64,000 bases of DNA from Wurfbainia villosa (taxonomy: Eukaryota > Streptophyta > Magnoliopsida > Zingiberales > Zingiberaceae), in contig CM046004.1 of the NCBI GenBank assembly GCA_025175895.1, positions 19,517,011 through 19,581,010 on the forward strand. Direction: 5' to 3'. How positions within the stretch are numbered: the stretch's first letter is position 1; every line of letters starts with the position of its first letter. Of this stretch, positions 34,344 through 45,453 are shown in pieces. Both the position numbers and the translations under genes were made by a program. Under the pieces are notes generated by a model. It did not search any database and was not told the origin of the DNA. It was given only the letters and a program-made list of their open reading frames with translations.

Positions 34344-35975
34344 GATTTCTCATAAGTGAATCTAATGATGTGTTACTCATTGATGATGAGGAACCTACTA
34401 GTTTCGAAAAAGTTCTGAAAAGTTTAGAAAGGGATAAATGGCTAGTAGCCATGAAGTCAAAAATGGATTCCATGTATGAAAACCAAGTTTGGAACTTGGT
34501 GGATCCACTTGAAGGCATCACGCCTATTGGATGCAAGTGGATTTTCAAGAAGAAAACTGACATGGATGGTAATGTAATTACCTATAAAGCTAGATTGGTA
34601 ACAAAAGGTTATCATCAAAAGCAAGGTGTTGACAGTGACAAGACCTTCTCACTGGTTTCCATGCTTAAATTCATTCGGATACTCCTGGCCATAGAAGCTC
34701 ATTATGATGATGAGATATGAAAGATGGATGTGAAAACAAATTTCCTTAATGGAAACCTACATGAGGATGTGTATATGATACAACCCGAGGGTTTCACATC
34801 GGTTGACAAAACCAAAGTATGCAAGCTTCAACTGTACATTTATTGATTGAAGCAAGCATCCAGGAGTTGGAATATCTGTTTTGATGAGACAATCAAAGAG
34901 TTTGATCTCTCACAAAATCCTAACAAACCTTGTGTGTACAAGAGGGTTAGTGGGAGTGCGATCGTATTCCTAGTACTATATGTCGATGACATATTACTCA
35001 TAGGAAATGATATACTTGTCTTACAATCAGTCAAAGGTTGGTTATCCAAAATGTTATCCATGAAAGATATGGGAGAAGCGACCTACATCCTCGGGATTAA
35101 GATCTATTGAGATAGATCGAAAAGGTTGCTTGGTCTTTCGCAGTCTACATATATAGACAGAGTGCTTAAGCGATTTAGCATGTCTGAATCCAAGAAAGGT
35201 TATATACCCATGTGACATGGGATTCACCTTTCAAAGTCTATGTGTCCCCGCACAAAAGACAAGAGGATTTGTATGAATAAGATTCCTTATGCTTCTTCAA
35301 TAGGATCTATTATGTATGCTACGTTATGTACAAGACCCGACGTATCATATGCTCTGAGTGTCACGAGAAAATACCAATCTGATTTAGGAATGGATCATTG
35401 GGTAGCTGTCAAGATAATCCTTAAGTACTTGAGAAGAACTAATGATATGTTCTTGGTATATGGAGAATGTGATATGGTTACACACAGATATATAGATGTC
35501 AGCTTCCAGATCGACAAGGATGACTCCAAGTCACAGTCTTGGTACATATTCACACTGAATGGTGGCGTAGTGAGTTGCAAAAGTTCCAAACAAGATACAG
35601 TTGCCGATTTTATAACCAAGGTAGAATACATTGAAGCTTTTGAAGCAGCAAAGGAGGCATTTTTTGATCTAGAAGTTTATATCCGAACTTAAGGTGGTTC
35701 CATCCATTGTTGAAGCATTACCAGTTGACTGCGACAACACTGGAGCTATCACACAAGCAAAGGAACCCAGGTCTCACCAACGATCCAAACACGTGTTTTG
35801 ACGATATCATCTGATCATAGAAATCATCAGTAGGAAAGAAATACAAATTGAGAAGATTCTCATAGAAAGGAACCTAGCGAATCCTTTGAAAAAGGCTCTA
35901 TCACAAAGTAAGTTTGAGAGTCACGTCAAGGACTATGGTATTGGATACCATGGCAATTGGATTTAGGCCAAGTGG
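34344..35975 (+). pseudogene. Copia A reverse transcriptase and RNase H (broken)
   Basis: The frame continues from 20686 as YGFLISESNDVLLIDDEE. RT blocks follow: PIGCKWIFKKK, KARLVTKGYHQK, KMDVKTNFLNG, VYMIQPEGF, LKQASRSWN and LYVDDILLIGND. The catalytic Asp residues are present. TGA codons replace a Trp (34717), a Gly (about 34845), another residue at 35107 and one at 35213. RNase H has the YIDVSF (Asp) and KVEYIEA (Glu) blocks, then a one-base shift at about 35668 before VPSIVEALP and DNTGAI (Asp). It ends IGYHGNW at about 35960. The open stretch 35240-35692 is only the middle of this gene. The purine-rich aagtgggagtc precedes the 3' LTR. Confidence 0.88.
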
Positions 35976-36442
35976 GAGTCTATTATGTTTAAGAGGTGTC
36001 CTAATGCTATCGCCTTATGGTTGTACTATTTAGTTGATAAATAAAGATTCACTATTTGAGTGCATATGTCATATGTGTTTGATTGGACCTTAAACTCATT
36101 TACTGAATGTCTGTGATACGATTCATAGCATGAGAGAACTTGTAATTAGATCACGACTAGTGAGTACCTCTACATTTGTAATTATGAATGTATTGAAATA
36201 ATCCCTAGTCGATGAATTGATGAGTTCGGACATCATCGATTCTAGGAGACTAGCATGGGTTATACTCCTTCGTTTATCCAAGCAGTTGCTCCTCACTAGT
36301 TGGAGGCATTTAGATGTCGAGAGTTAAACGTGGATGCTAGTTATGGTAACTAGTTCATTGGAGTGACCTGCTATAAGAATTCACATGGTTCTCTGCATAT
36401 AAGATATGCCAGTGAAGCTCATACTACAGCTCAAGTGCGAGT

Positions 36443-36445
<3 letters not shown>

Positions 36446-36504
<59 letters not shown>
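36446..36504. repeat. TA dinucleotide microsatellite
   Basis: An uninterrupted run of TA for 59 bases. It stands exactly where the first bases of the solo LTR and the left copy of its target duplication would be expected. Length estimates in assemblies of such runs are unreliable. Confidence 0.95.
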
Positions 36505-36509
<5 letters not shown>

Positions 36510-39094
36510 GCTAATTGGGAATTACCTTGGGAAATTTTTTCTGGAATTTTTAGAAATTTTTCTGGATTTAAACGAAGGTCTTATGGACATTTTATGGGGA
36601 TAAAACGGATAAGCTTTTGTAAAGCCTGTTCAGAGATATTAAATGGTAATTAAATCGAATCTTTCCGTTCCCCGTCGGTTCCGATTTCGCGACTTCTCTT
36701 TTATTTTCTCGCGACTTTCCTTCTCCCGCATCGCCGCTCCCTTTTCTCCTCTCCACCGTCTACGCCCAAGCCCTAACTCATCGCCGACGTGCCACTCGCC
36801 GCTGCCGCTTCACTCGCTGTCGCCGCCGGAGCGAGACTTGCTCCGTTGCCCCTTCGCTGCCAGGCGGTGTGTCTCCGGCCGCCATGGACAGTCTCGGCGG
36901 CCGACTTTCTTCGTGTTCCCCAGATTTGGCGACGATCATCACCAACTCAGATTGACGCCGTCCACTACGCTCGTCTCATCAGTCTTCAACCAAACAAGCA
37001 TCCCGAGCTCAAATCGTTGCCGCCCTCTCTTCCCTCTCGAGACCTCGCCAACCACAACCGCCTTTCTCTGTAGGCGGTGGCCAATTTCCCTCGGCAGTCT
37101 TCTTCGGTCGAGATTCTGGCAAGTGTGGTCGCTGGGAGCAAAGAGTAGCTGGCAGAAGCTAGTGGGCGGCAGTGAGCAGAGCGTCGGAGGAAAGGGCTTT
37201 CATGGTCAACCATCGCTGGAGCAAGGTAAGGAGTTGCACTTCCTTGTTCTCCCTCGATTTTGGAAGGAATCCAACTGTTAACGCATTTTTGTGAGTTTAA
37301 ACGTAGATTGCTGCAGAAACTAGGGTGTTGGCGTTGGCGTTGTTTTTTCGGCAGACCGAGCAATTGGGGAGGAGAGCTACCCAGTGGAGGTTCCAATCAC
37401 TAGTATAGTTGATCCGTCTCCTTCTATTAATCCGCTGTTGATTGGATTTTTAGTTATCAGGATTCGATAGTTGCCCTCCATTCTGTGCGGCTGTGAGCAT
37501 GAGTGTGTGGGTGTTATGTAAGGGAAATTTGGGGATAATGAAAGGTTGGCTATCGGTTATTGGGGACTTGGCTGTCGGTGGGGTTCAACATCTGGTAAGG
37601 AAGAGAAATTTCCTTTGTTTTGTTCTGTGAAGTGTTGAACGACATACGAGGGTTGTTGGCTGTAATGTGTTGTGAATGGGTTTGTGTGGGTTGTGAATAA
37701 GGTTGATTTTGGGTCTAAAAAGGGGGTTGTGAGGTGAGGTTTTGACCGACTGTGAGTGAGCCATAAATGGGTCTATGGTTGCCAATGTAGTTGTTCATAG
37801 GTTATGATCGGCTGTGAGTTGAGGTTTGATCATGTAGGGTTGTCAGATTTTATATCTGTATAGTGCGCTGGGGTGAAGCCCTATTTATGTTGCGAGTGGA
37901 TTTGTGAACTTGGTTAATTATGGTGTTAAATGGTCAAGTCTGGCTAATTGGGGTTTCTAAATCGTATTCGATAAGGGATACGGATATGTGGATAACGTAG
38001 TAGCTAATCATATTATTGTTGCATGCTTTCACTGAATGATAATTGATGATATTTGCAGGACGTGGATACGAGATGGGTCCGCGGCCATGAGGAGTTTATT
38101 ACTGCGAGCATTGACAGCACATAGGTAATTTCCTACCGGTCGGGTAGATGTAATGACTTTTAGATTTAGACATAGATATGAGCATGTTAGGTGTTCATAT
38201 TACCCTGACCCTGCTCTGTTTATCGTATGCTTGAACTTATCGTTGATATATATGTGTGCTTAGTTGTTGATATCACATATTCCCTATCATGATCTAGGAG
38301 TTACAGATGTGATGTAAGTAGGTCTAACTGTTTAGTAGGGTGTAGATGTTAGAGTACGGAGGATGACCTAAATTGTAAATTTGGCAAAAAGGTCCTCTGT
38401 GGATAAGTATAACCCTAAATGTAGGACTCATTCCATACCTGTATGTTGCATATTTATTTACCAACCACGGGTTGTGTAAATGGTCAGGTGAGTCATGGAC
38501 AGTGTGTCGCTACGGACCGATGGTCCTAGCTTGTCATGAGTAGATGAGTATGACTCTCTACAGGATATAGAGTGTACTGATCAATTGGGTGTGACTCTCT
38601 GTTGAACAGAGAGTTTATGATAGATGTCTGTATGTGAGATAGTACCCTCATGTCATTGCATGCATACTTACGACATCGTCTCCCCTTGGGGTTGAGAGAG
38701 AGTCATCAGTCATCCTGCCTCCCAGGTTACTCCCAGAGGAGTAACTGGTGTGAGGACATAGCATTTGTTGTGCCACACTCTACCATTATAGACGATGGTA
38801 GTTGGAGTTGCGTGCAGATGTCTTGGGTGCGTGGCACTCGACCACTCATTTGTAGTGTTAGTCGGAGTAGCCAGCAGCAGGGACCCCCGTTGCGTAGCGA
38901 GCTCTTTACGCTCATATGCTACTTGATCATACTGCCCACTTGGCCACTCTATAGTAGTGGTTGGTGTGAGTTGGGATAGTTGTCATGTTGTGCCACCTAG
39001 GCCACACTGGGGTCGTGGTAGCGAGTAGGGGTGAGCAGGCATGACCATGCATGCCATGCTGCATTGTCATATCATACGGTGCTTTGCATATGGT

Positions 39095-39126
<32 letters not shown>

Positions 39127-40019
39127 CCTACTTGTACATATATATATACATGGATGATGGTGATTAGTATACATACAGATACAGTCTATATGTATACTCA
39201 CTTTGATGATGCATTTGTATGTGCTATGCTTGTTGCATTTGTTTGTATATATTCATACATGCTACTGCATTTCCTGTATGGTAGTAGGCTGGTACTTGTA
39301 TACCTATTGGTTATTCACAGTGATACCCTTGGATCATATTCAGAATATTGTGTGAGTTAGTACTATTCTTTTATACCCTATGATGTGGTTATATGCCCAG
39401 GTTGGATCAGGATAGAGTAACTGACTGTCAGGTATGTCAGCATCGTTGTTGTTCAATTTATTTAGTGTATGCATGCATATATACCTGTTATACTGATGTA
39501 TACATGTTATTCGAGTAGATTTAAACTGTTGAATGACATGTAATATTGATACATATATTTACATGTTTTCTCTGATTACCTGCTGAGTTTTACTCACCAC
39601 CACCGACCTTGGGTTTTTCTGTCGCCCAGGTAACAGGTAGATGCCTTTGTGACGACTTGGAGCTGTGCCGACCGATCCATCCCATCTCCGTCTTCCGAGT
39701 CTCCCGAAGAGTTCATTTTTGGTTATGTCTTGGACTTTGATATGTATGGACTTGTTGTTGTTATGGATTTTGTCGTGATGTCGTGGACTCTATTTGTGTA
39801 GTCATTTTATTTACGGTTTTATGATTGTGGATTTGTCAGGTGGTGTACACCTGTATATTTTTGGTATGTATGTTGTGGGTATGTGCTCTTTATTTCCGCT
39901 GTTGTTATTATGATATATTATGTGGGCCTACGGGCCTTGTATTAACCCAAAATATTGCCACGTACAGGGGAGATGTTGTCCGTTTGATTTTCGGTACGGT
40001 ATACTCTCGGGGCGTGACA
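36505..40019 (+). mobile_element. Tekay/Del-type solo LTR, 5' end lost
   Basis: About 3.5 kb aligned in blocks with 23311-26726, ending gcgtgaca followed by ccttc. The beginning resembles the LTR start at 58809 only from 'aattttagaa..ttttctgga' onward, so roughly the first 50-60 bases are missing and replaced by the TA run. The GC-rich, pyrimidine-strand part at 36650-37080 yields a 212-codon frame (36643-37281), rich in Arg, Ser and Pro, that I regard as spurious. Hairpin-forming palindromes at 38594-38960 correspond to those of the other copy. A second TA run is at about 39097-39121. No interior remains, so it is a solo LTR. Confidence 0.82.
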
Positions 40020-41528
40020 CCTTCGACTTGAGGTATTCAAGTCATCTAGGTCATGGAGACTTATACTTAGACATCTTAGTTGATACATCTCTACAGAGGT
40101 GTGAGTACGAGATGATTGGGTATAAGTCGAAGTGCCTAAAGGTGATTGAATAGTCAACAAAGGATTCACCACTCCTTGCGAGGAGATGTATACCCTATGG
40201 TCACTCATCAGGATTGTTACTCAAAGCCTTTGGCTAAAGCATTGCATGTCAAGAGTATGGTACTCTTGGATACATGTCGAAGTAATTAGAATCCACTGGA
40301 CAAGGAAGTAAGACTTAGGCTAGGTGTGACGTAGTCAGCCTAGTGGGGACTGACACATAGACCATGTTCTGAACTAAGTGAGTATAAGATGAGTGAAAGG
40401 AACGAGGCACGATTCACTGTAGTTGCTGAAGGGTTCAGAAATGGTTTCGAGATCAACCATTGATTTTTCGATTAATTGGAGATCATGATGTACTACTAGG
40501 TGCCACGTATGATCATTCCATAATTAATGGTTAATTATGGACGACCAACATAAATCGAGAATCTATTAAGTCACATGCACTGTGAATCCTTCGAAGAGAC
40601 TTAAAACGAGTTTGAGAATTGGATTCTCAAGATCGAGAGAGATCAAGTTTGGTTGGACCAAACACATAACAAATATGGAAATATTTGTCAATTCAGAAAC
40701 GTAAAAGGAGCACGTCTTAAGAAGACAGGTTGGGACTTAAAAGGTTTAATTATAAACCAAACCCATTTGGTTTTAATTAAAAGGGGCCCCTTTTGGTTAA
40801 GGGTCCAATTAGGATTTAATAGATGAGATTAAGCCTTAATGGTTATGGGCTTATGGATTTAATCCACTAACCTATAACCCATTAGGTTTAGTGCCTATAT
40901 AAAGGGTTATAAAGGCTAAACCTAATGAATAGAAGTCCTTAAGTTCCTCTTCCTCAACCTAGTCGAACCTAGGAGAATTAGGGTTTGGTGTTCCGTCGGC
41001 CATCAAAAAAATAAGGGTTGTTTACAACTCTTTAGAGGTCGTCCACTGTAGATTTTAGAATTGTTATTGTCGCTTATTAAAGCTTCAAAATAGTGGCTAA
41101 TTCCGACACGAATCGACAACCTTGCGAAGGTTGTTTGAGGACTTTTGTCACAAAATGAGTTGGCGATTGCTCTCCGATCACCTGACCTTCTTGCTTCATC
41201 TAGTAGCGAAGAGAAGGTCAAACTCGTGGCTTTGAGAAGTCATCCCTCTGAAGATTCGACATGAATACGAGTAGAGATGAAGCTCCGCGAGCGTCATATG
41301 GTTGATGTCCTCCCGACTCACCATCATTCGAAAGGTATACCTAGAGTAAAATTTATTTTATTCTTGTTGTATGTAAAATTTTATTTAGCGGATATGTTCG
41401 CACATGTTATAATCCTGCATGTGTGGGTGTGAGTGTTGTAATAATTTAGGAAATTATTACTTTTTTCTTCCACTGCATTCATTTGTGAAACGACAAAAGC
41501 ACATCTACACATCGATCGTAACCCAACA

Positions 41529-42618
41529 AGATCAACCGTTGATTTTTCGATTAATTGGGGATCATGATGTACTACTAGGTTCCACTCATGATCATTCTAT
41601 AATTAATGGTTAATTATGGATGACCAACATAAACCAAGAACCTATTAGGTCACACGCACTACGAATCCTTCGAAGAGAGTTAAAACGAGTTTGAGAATTG
41701 GATTCTCAAGATCGAGAGAGATCAAGTTTGGTTGGACCAAACACATGAAAAATATGGAAATATTTGTCAAGTCGAAAATGCGAAAGGTGCACATTTTAAG
41801 AAGCAGGGTTAGGCCTTGAAAGGTGTAATTATAAATCAAACTCATTTGGTTTTAATTAAAAGGACTCTCTTTTGGTTAAGGGCCCAATTATGGTTTAATG
41901 GATGAGATTAAGCCTTAATGGTTATGGGCTTTGGGATTTGGGATTTGATCCACTAACCTATAATCCATTAGGATTAGTGCCTTATAAAGGGTTATAAAGG
42001 CTAAATCTAATAAAAAAAGAAGTCCTTAAGGCCCTCTTCCTCAACCTAGCCGAACCTAGGAGAATTAGGGTTTGGTGTTCCACCGGCCATCAAGGAAACA
42101 AGGGTTGTTTCCACCTCTTTAGAGGTCAGCCACTCTAGGTTATAGGGTTGTTATGGTCACTTATTGAAGATTCAAAAATAGTGCTAATTCTTACACGAAT
42201 CGACAATCTTACGAAGGTTGTTCGAGGACTCGTTTGTGTCACAAAATGAGTTGAGATTGCTCTTCGATCACCCGACTTTCTTTCTTCATCTAGTAGCGAA
42301 GAGAATGTCAAACTCATGGCTTTGAGAAGTCGTCCCTCCAAAGATTCGGCGTGGATATGAGTAGAGACGAAGCTCCGCGAGCGTCATACGGTTGATTCCC
42401 TTCCGGCTCGCCATCATCCGAAAGGTATACCTAGAGTAAAATTTATTTTATTCTTGTTGTATGTAAAATTTTATTTGGCAGATATGTCCACACGTGTTGT
42501 AATCCTACATGCGTGAGTGTGAGTGTTGTAATAAATTAGGAAATTATTACTTTTTTCTTCCACTGCGTTCGTTTTTGAAACAACAAAAGCACATCTACGC
42601 GTCGACCGTAACCCAACA
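41529..42618 (+). mobile_element. Partial LTR of family A joined head-to-tail
   Basis: Immediately after the 3' LTR end cccaaca, the sequence re-enters the LTR at 'agatcaaccgttgattttt', matching 40450 and 3231. It runs again to the LTR end cgtaacccaaca at 42618. It contains LTR sequence only. It differs from the neighbouring copy by scattered substitutions and small gaps, so it is not an assembly echo. It could be the last LTR of a third tandem copy whose interior and LTR start were deleted. Confidence 0.85.
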
Positions 42619-43661
42619 AACAAGAGATAAGTGCATAAATCACAAGTATAGCCTACATGCATACTTGCAATCTCTCCTTATGCATAAGCCTCACAGAAGC
42701 ACACACTTGTTTCTTTTCAAAGCTTCCTACATGAAACCTTTCTCTCCTTCTATTCTTCTATTGCCTCACTCTTCTCATCAAGAAGGTTGAATATATATAG
42801 AAGAAGAGGAGAACCTGAATGTGTTGGGAGTATGAGGAATACAATCAAAGTCCTATATTGGTAAGACATGAAAAAGATCATGTGCTTATAAGATAAAAAG
42901 ATATTTCCATTGGCATGAGGCCTTTTGGGTAAAGTCCAAAAATAAAACCATGAGGGCTTAGGCCCAAATTGGATAATATCATATAATTGTAGAGATATAT
43001 GAATCTTATAGACACTAATAATTAGTATCAAATCCATGGTCCATGTCAAGCCATGAACCTTGAACGAAGGAAGTGGAGCTCCCATGTCTGGATCAAGAGA
43101 ACCAGACACCAGGCAGGAAGTCCAGTTGGGTCGGGAGGATCGAACAACTGACAGAAAGTCCAACTGGGTCTGGAGGACTAGACAGTTGGCAGGAGGTCCT
43201 GGTGGATTGAGGATTGAACATCAAGTAGAGGAAGTCCTTCGAGGACAAATAGGCTTGAGGGGGACTCAATGTGGTCCTTCGTTTGAGGGGGAGATTGTTG
43301 GGAGTATGGAGAATACAATCAAAGTCCCACATTGGTAAGACATGGAAAAGATCATGTGCTTACAAGATAAAAAGATATTTCCATTGGCATGAGGCCTTTT
43401 GGGTAAAGTTCAAAAATAAAACCATGAGGGCTTAGGCCCAAAGTAGACAATATCATACCATTGTGGAGATATATAAATCTTATAGGCACTAACAGAATGG
43501 TCAAGCCATTGGGAGCTTACTAACCTTCATGTTAGTGGATTCATAAGTTACTAACATTCATGTTAATAGAATCATGAGTTACTATCCATTATAGATAGTG
43601 GGATAATGGATAATACCATTATCTCATTTGAATGCCCCTTAGTGGGCATCCGTTACTAACA
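42619..43661 (-). mobile_element. Minus-strand Copia LTR remnant hosting a TRIM
   Basis: Read on the minus strand from 43661, the sequence starts tgttagtaacggatg. It continues to the TRIM insertion at 43494 and resumes at 42816 with pyrimidine-rich sequence and a TATA-like tatatatattc (about 42791-42801). It is cut at 42619 by the family-A LTR. LTR status is inferred from the TG start, the TATA position and the style of sequence. No partner copy is complete in the window. Confidence 0.4.
42822..43494 (+). mobile_element. TRIM: miniature LTR retrotransposon
   Basis: This complete 673-bp element has two 199-bp LTRs, 42822-43020 and 43296-43494, both starting tgttgggagtat. They end cactaata and cactaaca and differ at about 16 positions. 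The target duplication gaatg is perfect (42817-42821 and 43495-43499). The primer site is tagtatcaaatccatggt at 43023, a decayed form of the tRNA-Met consensus. The polypurine tract gagggggaga lies just before 43296. The 275-bp interior is non-coding and holds three copies of a roughly 38-bp repeat (about 43113-43225). Such elements depend on proteins from autonomous relatives. Confidence 0.93.
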
Positions 43662-43775
43662 GAAGATATTGACATACGACAAAAAGAAAAAAAAACTTTG
43701 ATATCATGTAAAAGCAAAAAAAAAATAGAGAAATAAGTATTTCTTGATCTCTTACATAGAGTCAAAGGCCTCTTT
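43662..43775 (-). mobile_element. End of a minus-strand Copia LTR with primer site
   Basis: Read on the minus strand, the LTR comes in from 49271-49230, is interrupted by Copia B, and continues 43775-43707. It has a TATA-like tgtataaaag spanning the Copia B insertion site (49234 to 43773), then 'gactctatgtaagagatc', a T-rich tract and the LTR end gcttttaca (43707). The tRNA-Met-like primer site tgatatcaaag follows (43706-43696). Only about 33 bases follow before another LTR-like start at 43661, so nearly all of this element's interior is deleted. The style is that of small Ale/Retrofit-like LTRs. Confidence 0.55.
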
Positions 43776-45453
43776 TGTTAGAGATATATGAGAGGTGGCC
43801 TAAGGCAATAGCCTTATGGTCGAACCATTTATTTGATAAATGAATATTCATTATTTGAGTATACATATTATCTTGTATTTTATTGGATCTTAAACTCATT
43901 TACTGGATGTCCGCAATATAATTCACAACATGAGAGAATTTGTGATTGGATCACAACTAGTGAGTATCTCTACATGTGTAATTGTGATGTATTAGAATTA
44001 TCCCTAGTCGATGAATTGATGTATATGGATGCCATCGATTCTATTAAACTAGCATGAGTTATACTCTTTGGTTTATCCAAACAACTGTTTCTCACTGGCT
44101 GGTAACATTGGGATGTCCGGAGTTAATCGTGGATGCTAGTTATGGTAACTAGTTCATTGGAGTGACCAGTTGTAAGACTTCATATGATTCTCTACATATA
44201 TGGATATGTCAATGAAGTTCTTACTGCAGCTTAAGTGCAATGTTCCTTTGACTTGCGGTATTCAAGTCGTCTTAGTCATGGAGACTTATGCTTTGACATC
44301 TTAAGCAAGCATCTCCAAGGAGATGTGGACCCGGGATGGTTGGGTATAAGTCGAAGTGTTTGAAGATGTTTGAATAGCCTATAAAAGATTCACCACTCCT
44401 TGCGAGGAGATATATGCCCTTGGCCTCTCGTCGGACTGTTACTAAAGTCTTTGGCCAAAGCATTACATGTTTAGAGTAAGGTACTCTTGGATACATGTGC
44501 AATAACTAGAATCCGCAGGATGAGAAAATGATACTTGGGCTAGGTGTGACGTAGTCAGCTTAGTGGAGACTGATACTATAGATCATGTCCTGAACCAAGT
44601 GGGTATAAGATGAGTGAAGGGAACAGGGCACAATTCATTGTGGCTGCTGAAAGGTTTCAGAAACTATTTTGGGATCAACCATTGATTTTTTGGTTAATTG
44701 GGGATCATGATGTACTACTAGGTTCCACTCATGATTGTTCTATAATTAATGGTTAATTATAGACGGATAACATAAATTGGGAACCTATTTGGTCACACGC
44801 ACAACGAGTGTTATCCGAAGGATTTAAAACGAGCTTGAGAATGAGATTCTCAGACAAAGAGAGAGACTTGGCTTGGTCAGACCAAACATAGAGCGAGCAT
44901 GAAATGGTTTTAGTCACATCGGAAGAATGGATGGGTCATGTCTTTTGAAGACATGATGGATGAACCAAATTGGTTTGGTTCTAATTCAATGGTGGAAAAT
45001 AAACCAAAGGGGTTTGGTTTATTTTAAACGAATGAACCAAAATTGGTTTGGTTTATTTTAACTTAAGTTATTGGAGCGGGTTAACAGGTTTTGGTTGTGA
45101 ACCAATAACCACTAGGAGAAGGCTTCTTGATGGTCAAGAAACACACACTCTATAAAATACGGCTTAAGGGTTTTGGAAACGCTAATGAAGTCCTAAGAGT
45201 TGTTGCCCACTTATCTTCTCCTCTTCCTCTTCTTGCCCAACCTTCTTGCGGCTCTCCTCACACCACCACCCACGACCAGGCGACTCCTCCGACCATCCTC
45301 CCTTGGCCGTAGGCGACCAAGGAGCAACCGACCATTGATTGACCGTCCATCTTCTCCATCAACACAAGCTGTCCAATTTTGGACAGCTTGTTTCTCTTTT
45401 CATAGAGAGGTCGTTTGGTCGGCATTTTGCGCTCCGATAGCGACCTACTTGCT
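43776..45453 (+). mobile_element. Truncated 5' LTR of Copia B
   Basis: It aligns with 47029-48740, including the TATA-like ctctataaaata (about 45149) and the leader block 'cttctcctcttcctcttctt'. The match ends at gacctacttgct. The next bases agagagatattgatttctcg are the RT-upstream ERYGFL block of pol. Confidence 0.85.

Larger units (their letters stand above)
2355..41528 (+). mobile_element. Copia family A element, fragmented by nested insertions
   Basis: This is the scaffold of the left two-thirds of the window. Its LTRs are 2355-4312 (1958 bp) and 35981-41528 (about 1974 bp once the solo LTR inside it is removed). The primer site is at 4314, and gag-protease-integrase-RT-RNase H follow in Copia order. 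Removing the insertions at 6772-11250, 12194-20409, 20687-34343 and 36446-40019 leaves about 9.2 kb, a sensible length for a Copia element with 2-kb LTRs. The protein sequence reads across three of the insertion points, which supports the reconstruction. The RT carries the QPEGF, YGLKQASRSWN and YVDDILLIGND signatures of a Tork/TAR-like lineage; the lineage is uncertain. All genes are broken by stops and shifts. Confidence 0.85.
35981..41528 (+). mobile_element. 3' LTR of Copia family A, interrupted
   Basis: The segments 35981-36445 and 40020-41528 together align with the 5' LTR 2355-4312. The left end reads tattatgttt where the partner has tgttatgatt, so the terminal TG has mutated. The right end is cgtaacccaaca at 41528. 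A Tekay-type solo LTR sits between the phrases 'gtgcgagtttc' and 'ccttcgacttgagg', which are contiguous in the partner (about 2795-2815). Confidence 0.88.

Noticed and set aside
36643..37281. 212-codon open frame, the longest without TE protein similarity
   Set aside because: It lies in the GC-rich part of a Tekay-type solo LTR, is rich in Arg, Ser and Pro, has overlapping frames on both strands, and has no equivalent frame kept in the related LTR at 23311.
39096..39160. Second TA-rich microsatellite
   Set aside because: It is ordinary low-complexity sequence within an LTR. A similar short run is at the matching place in the other solo LTR, so it is not a separate event.
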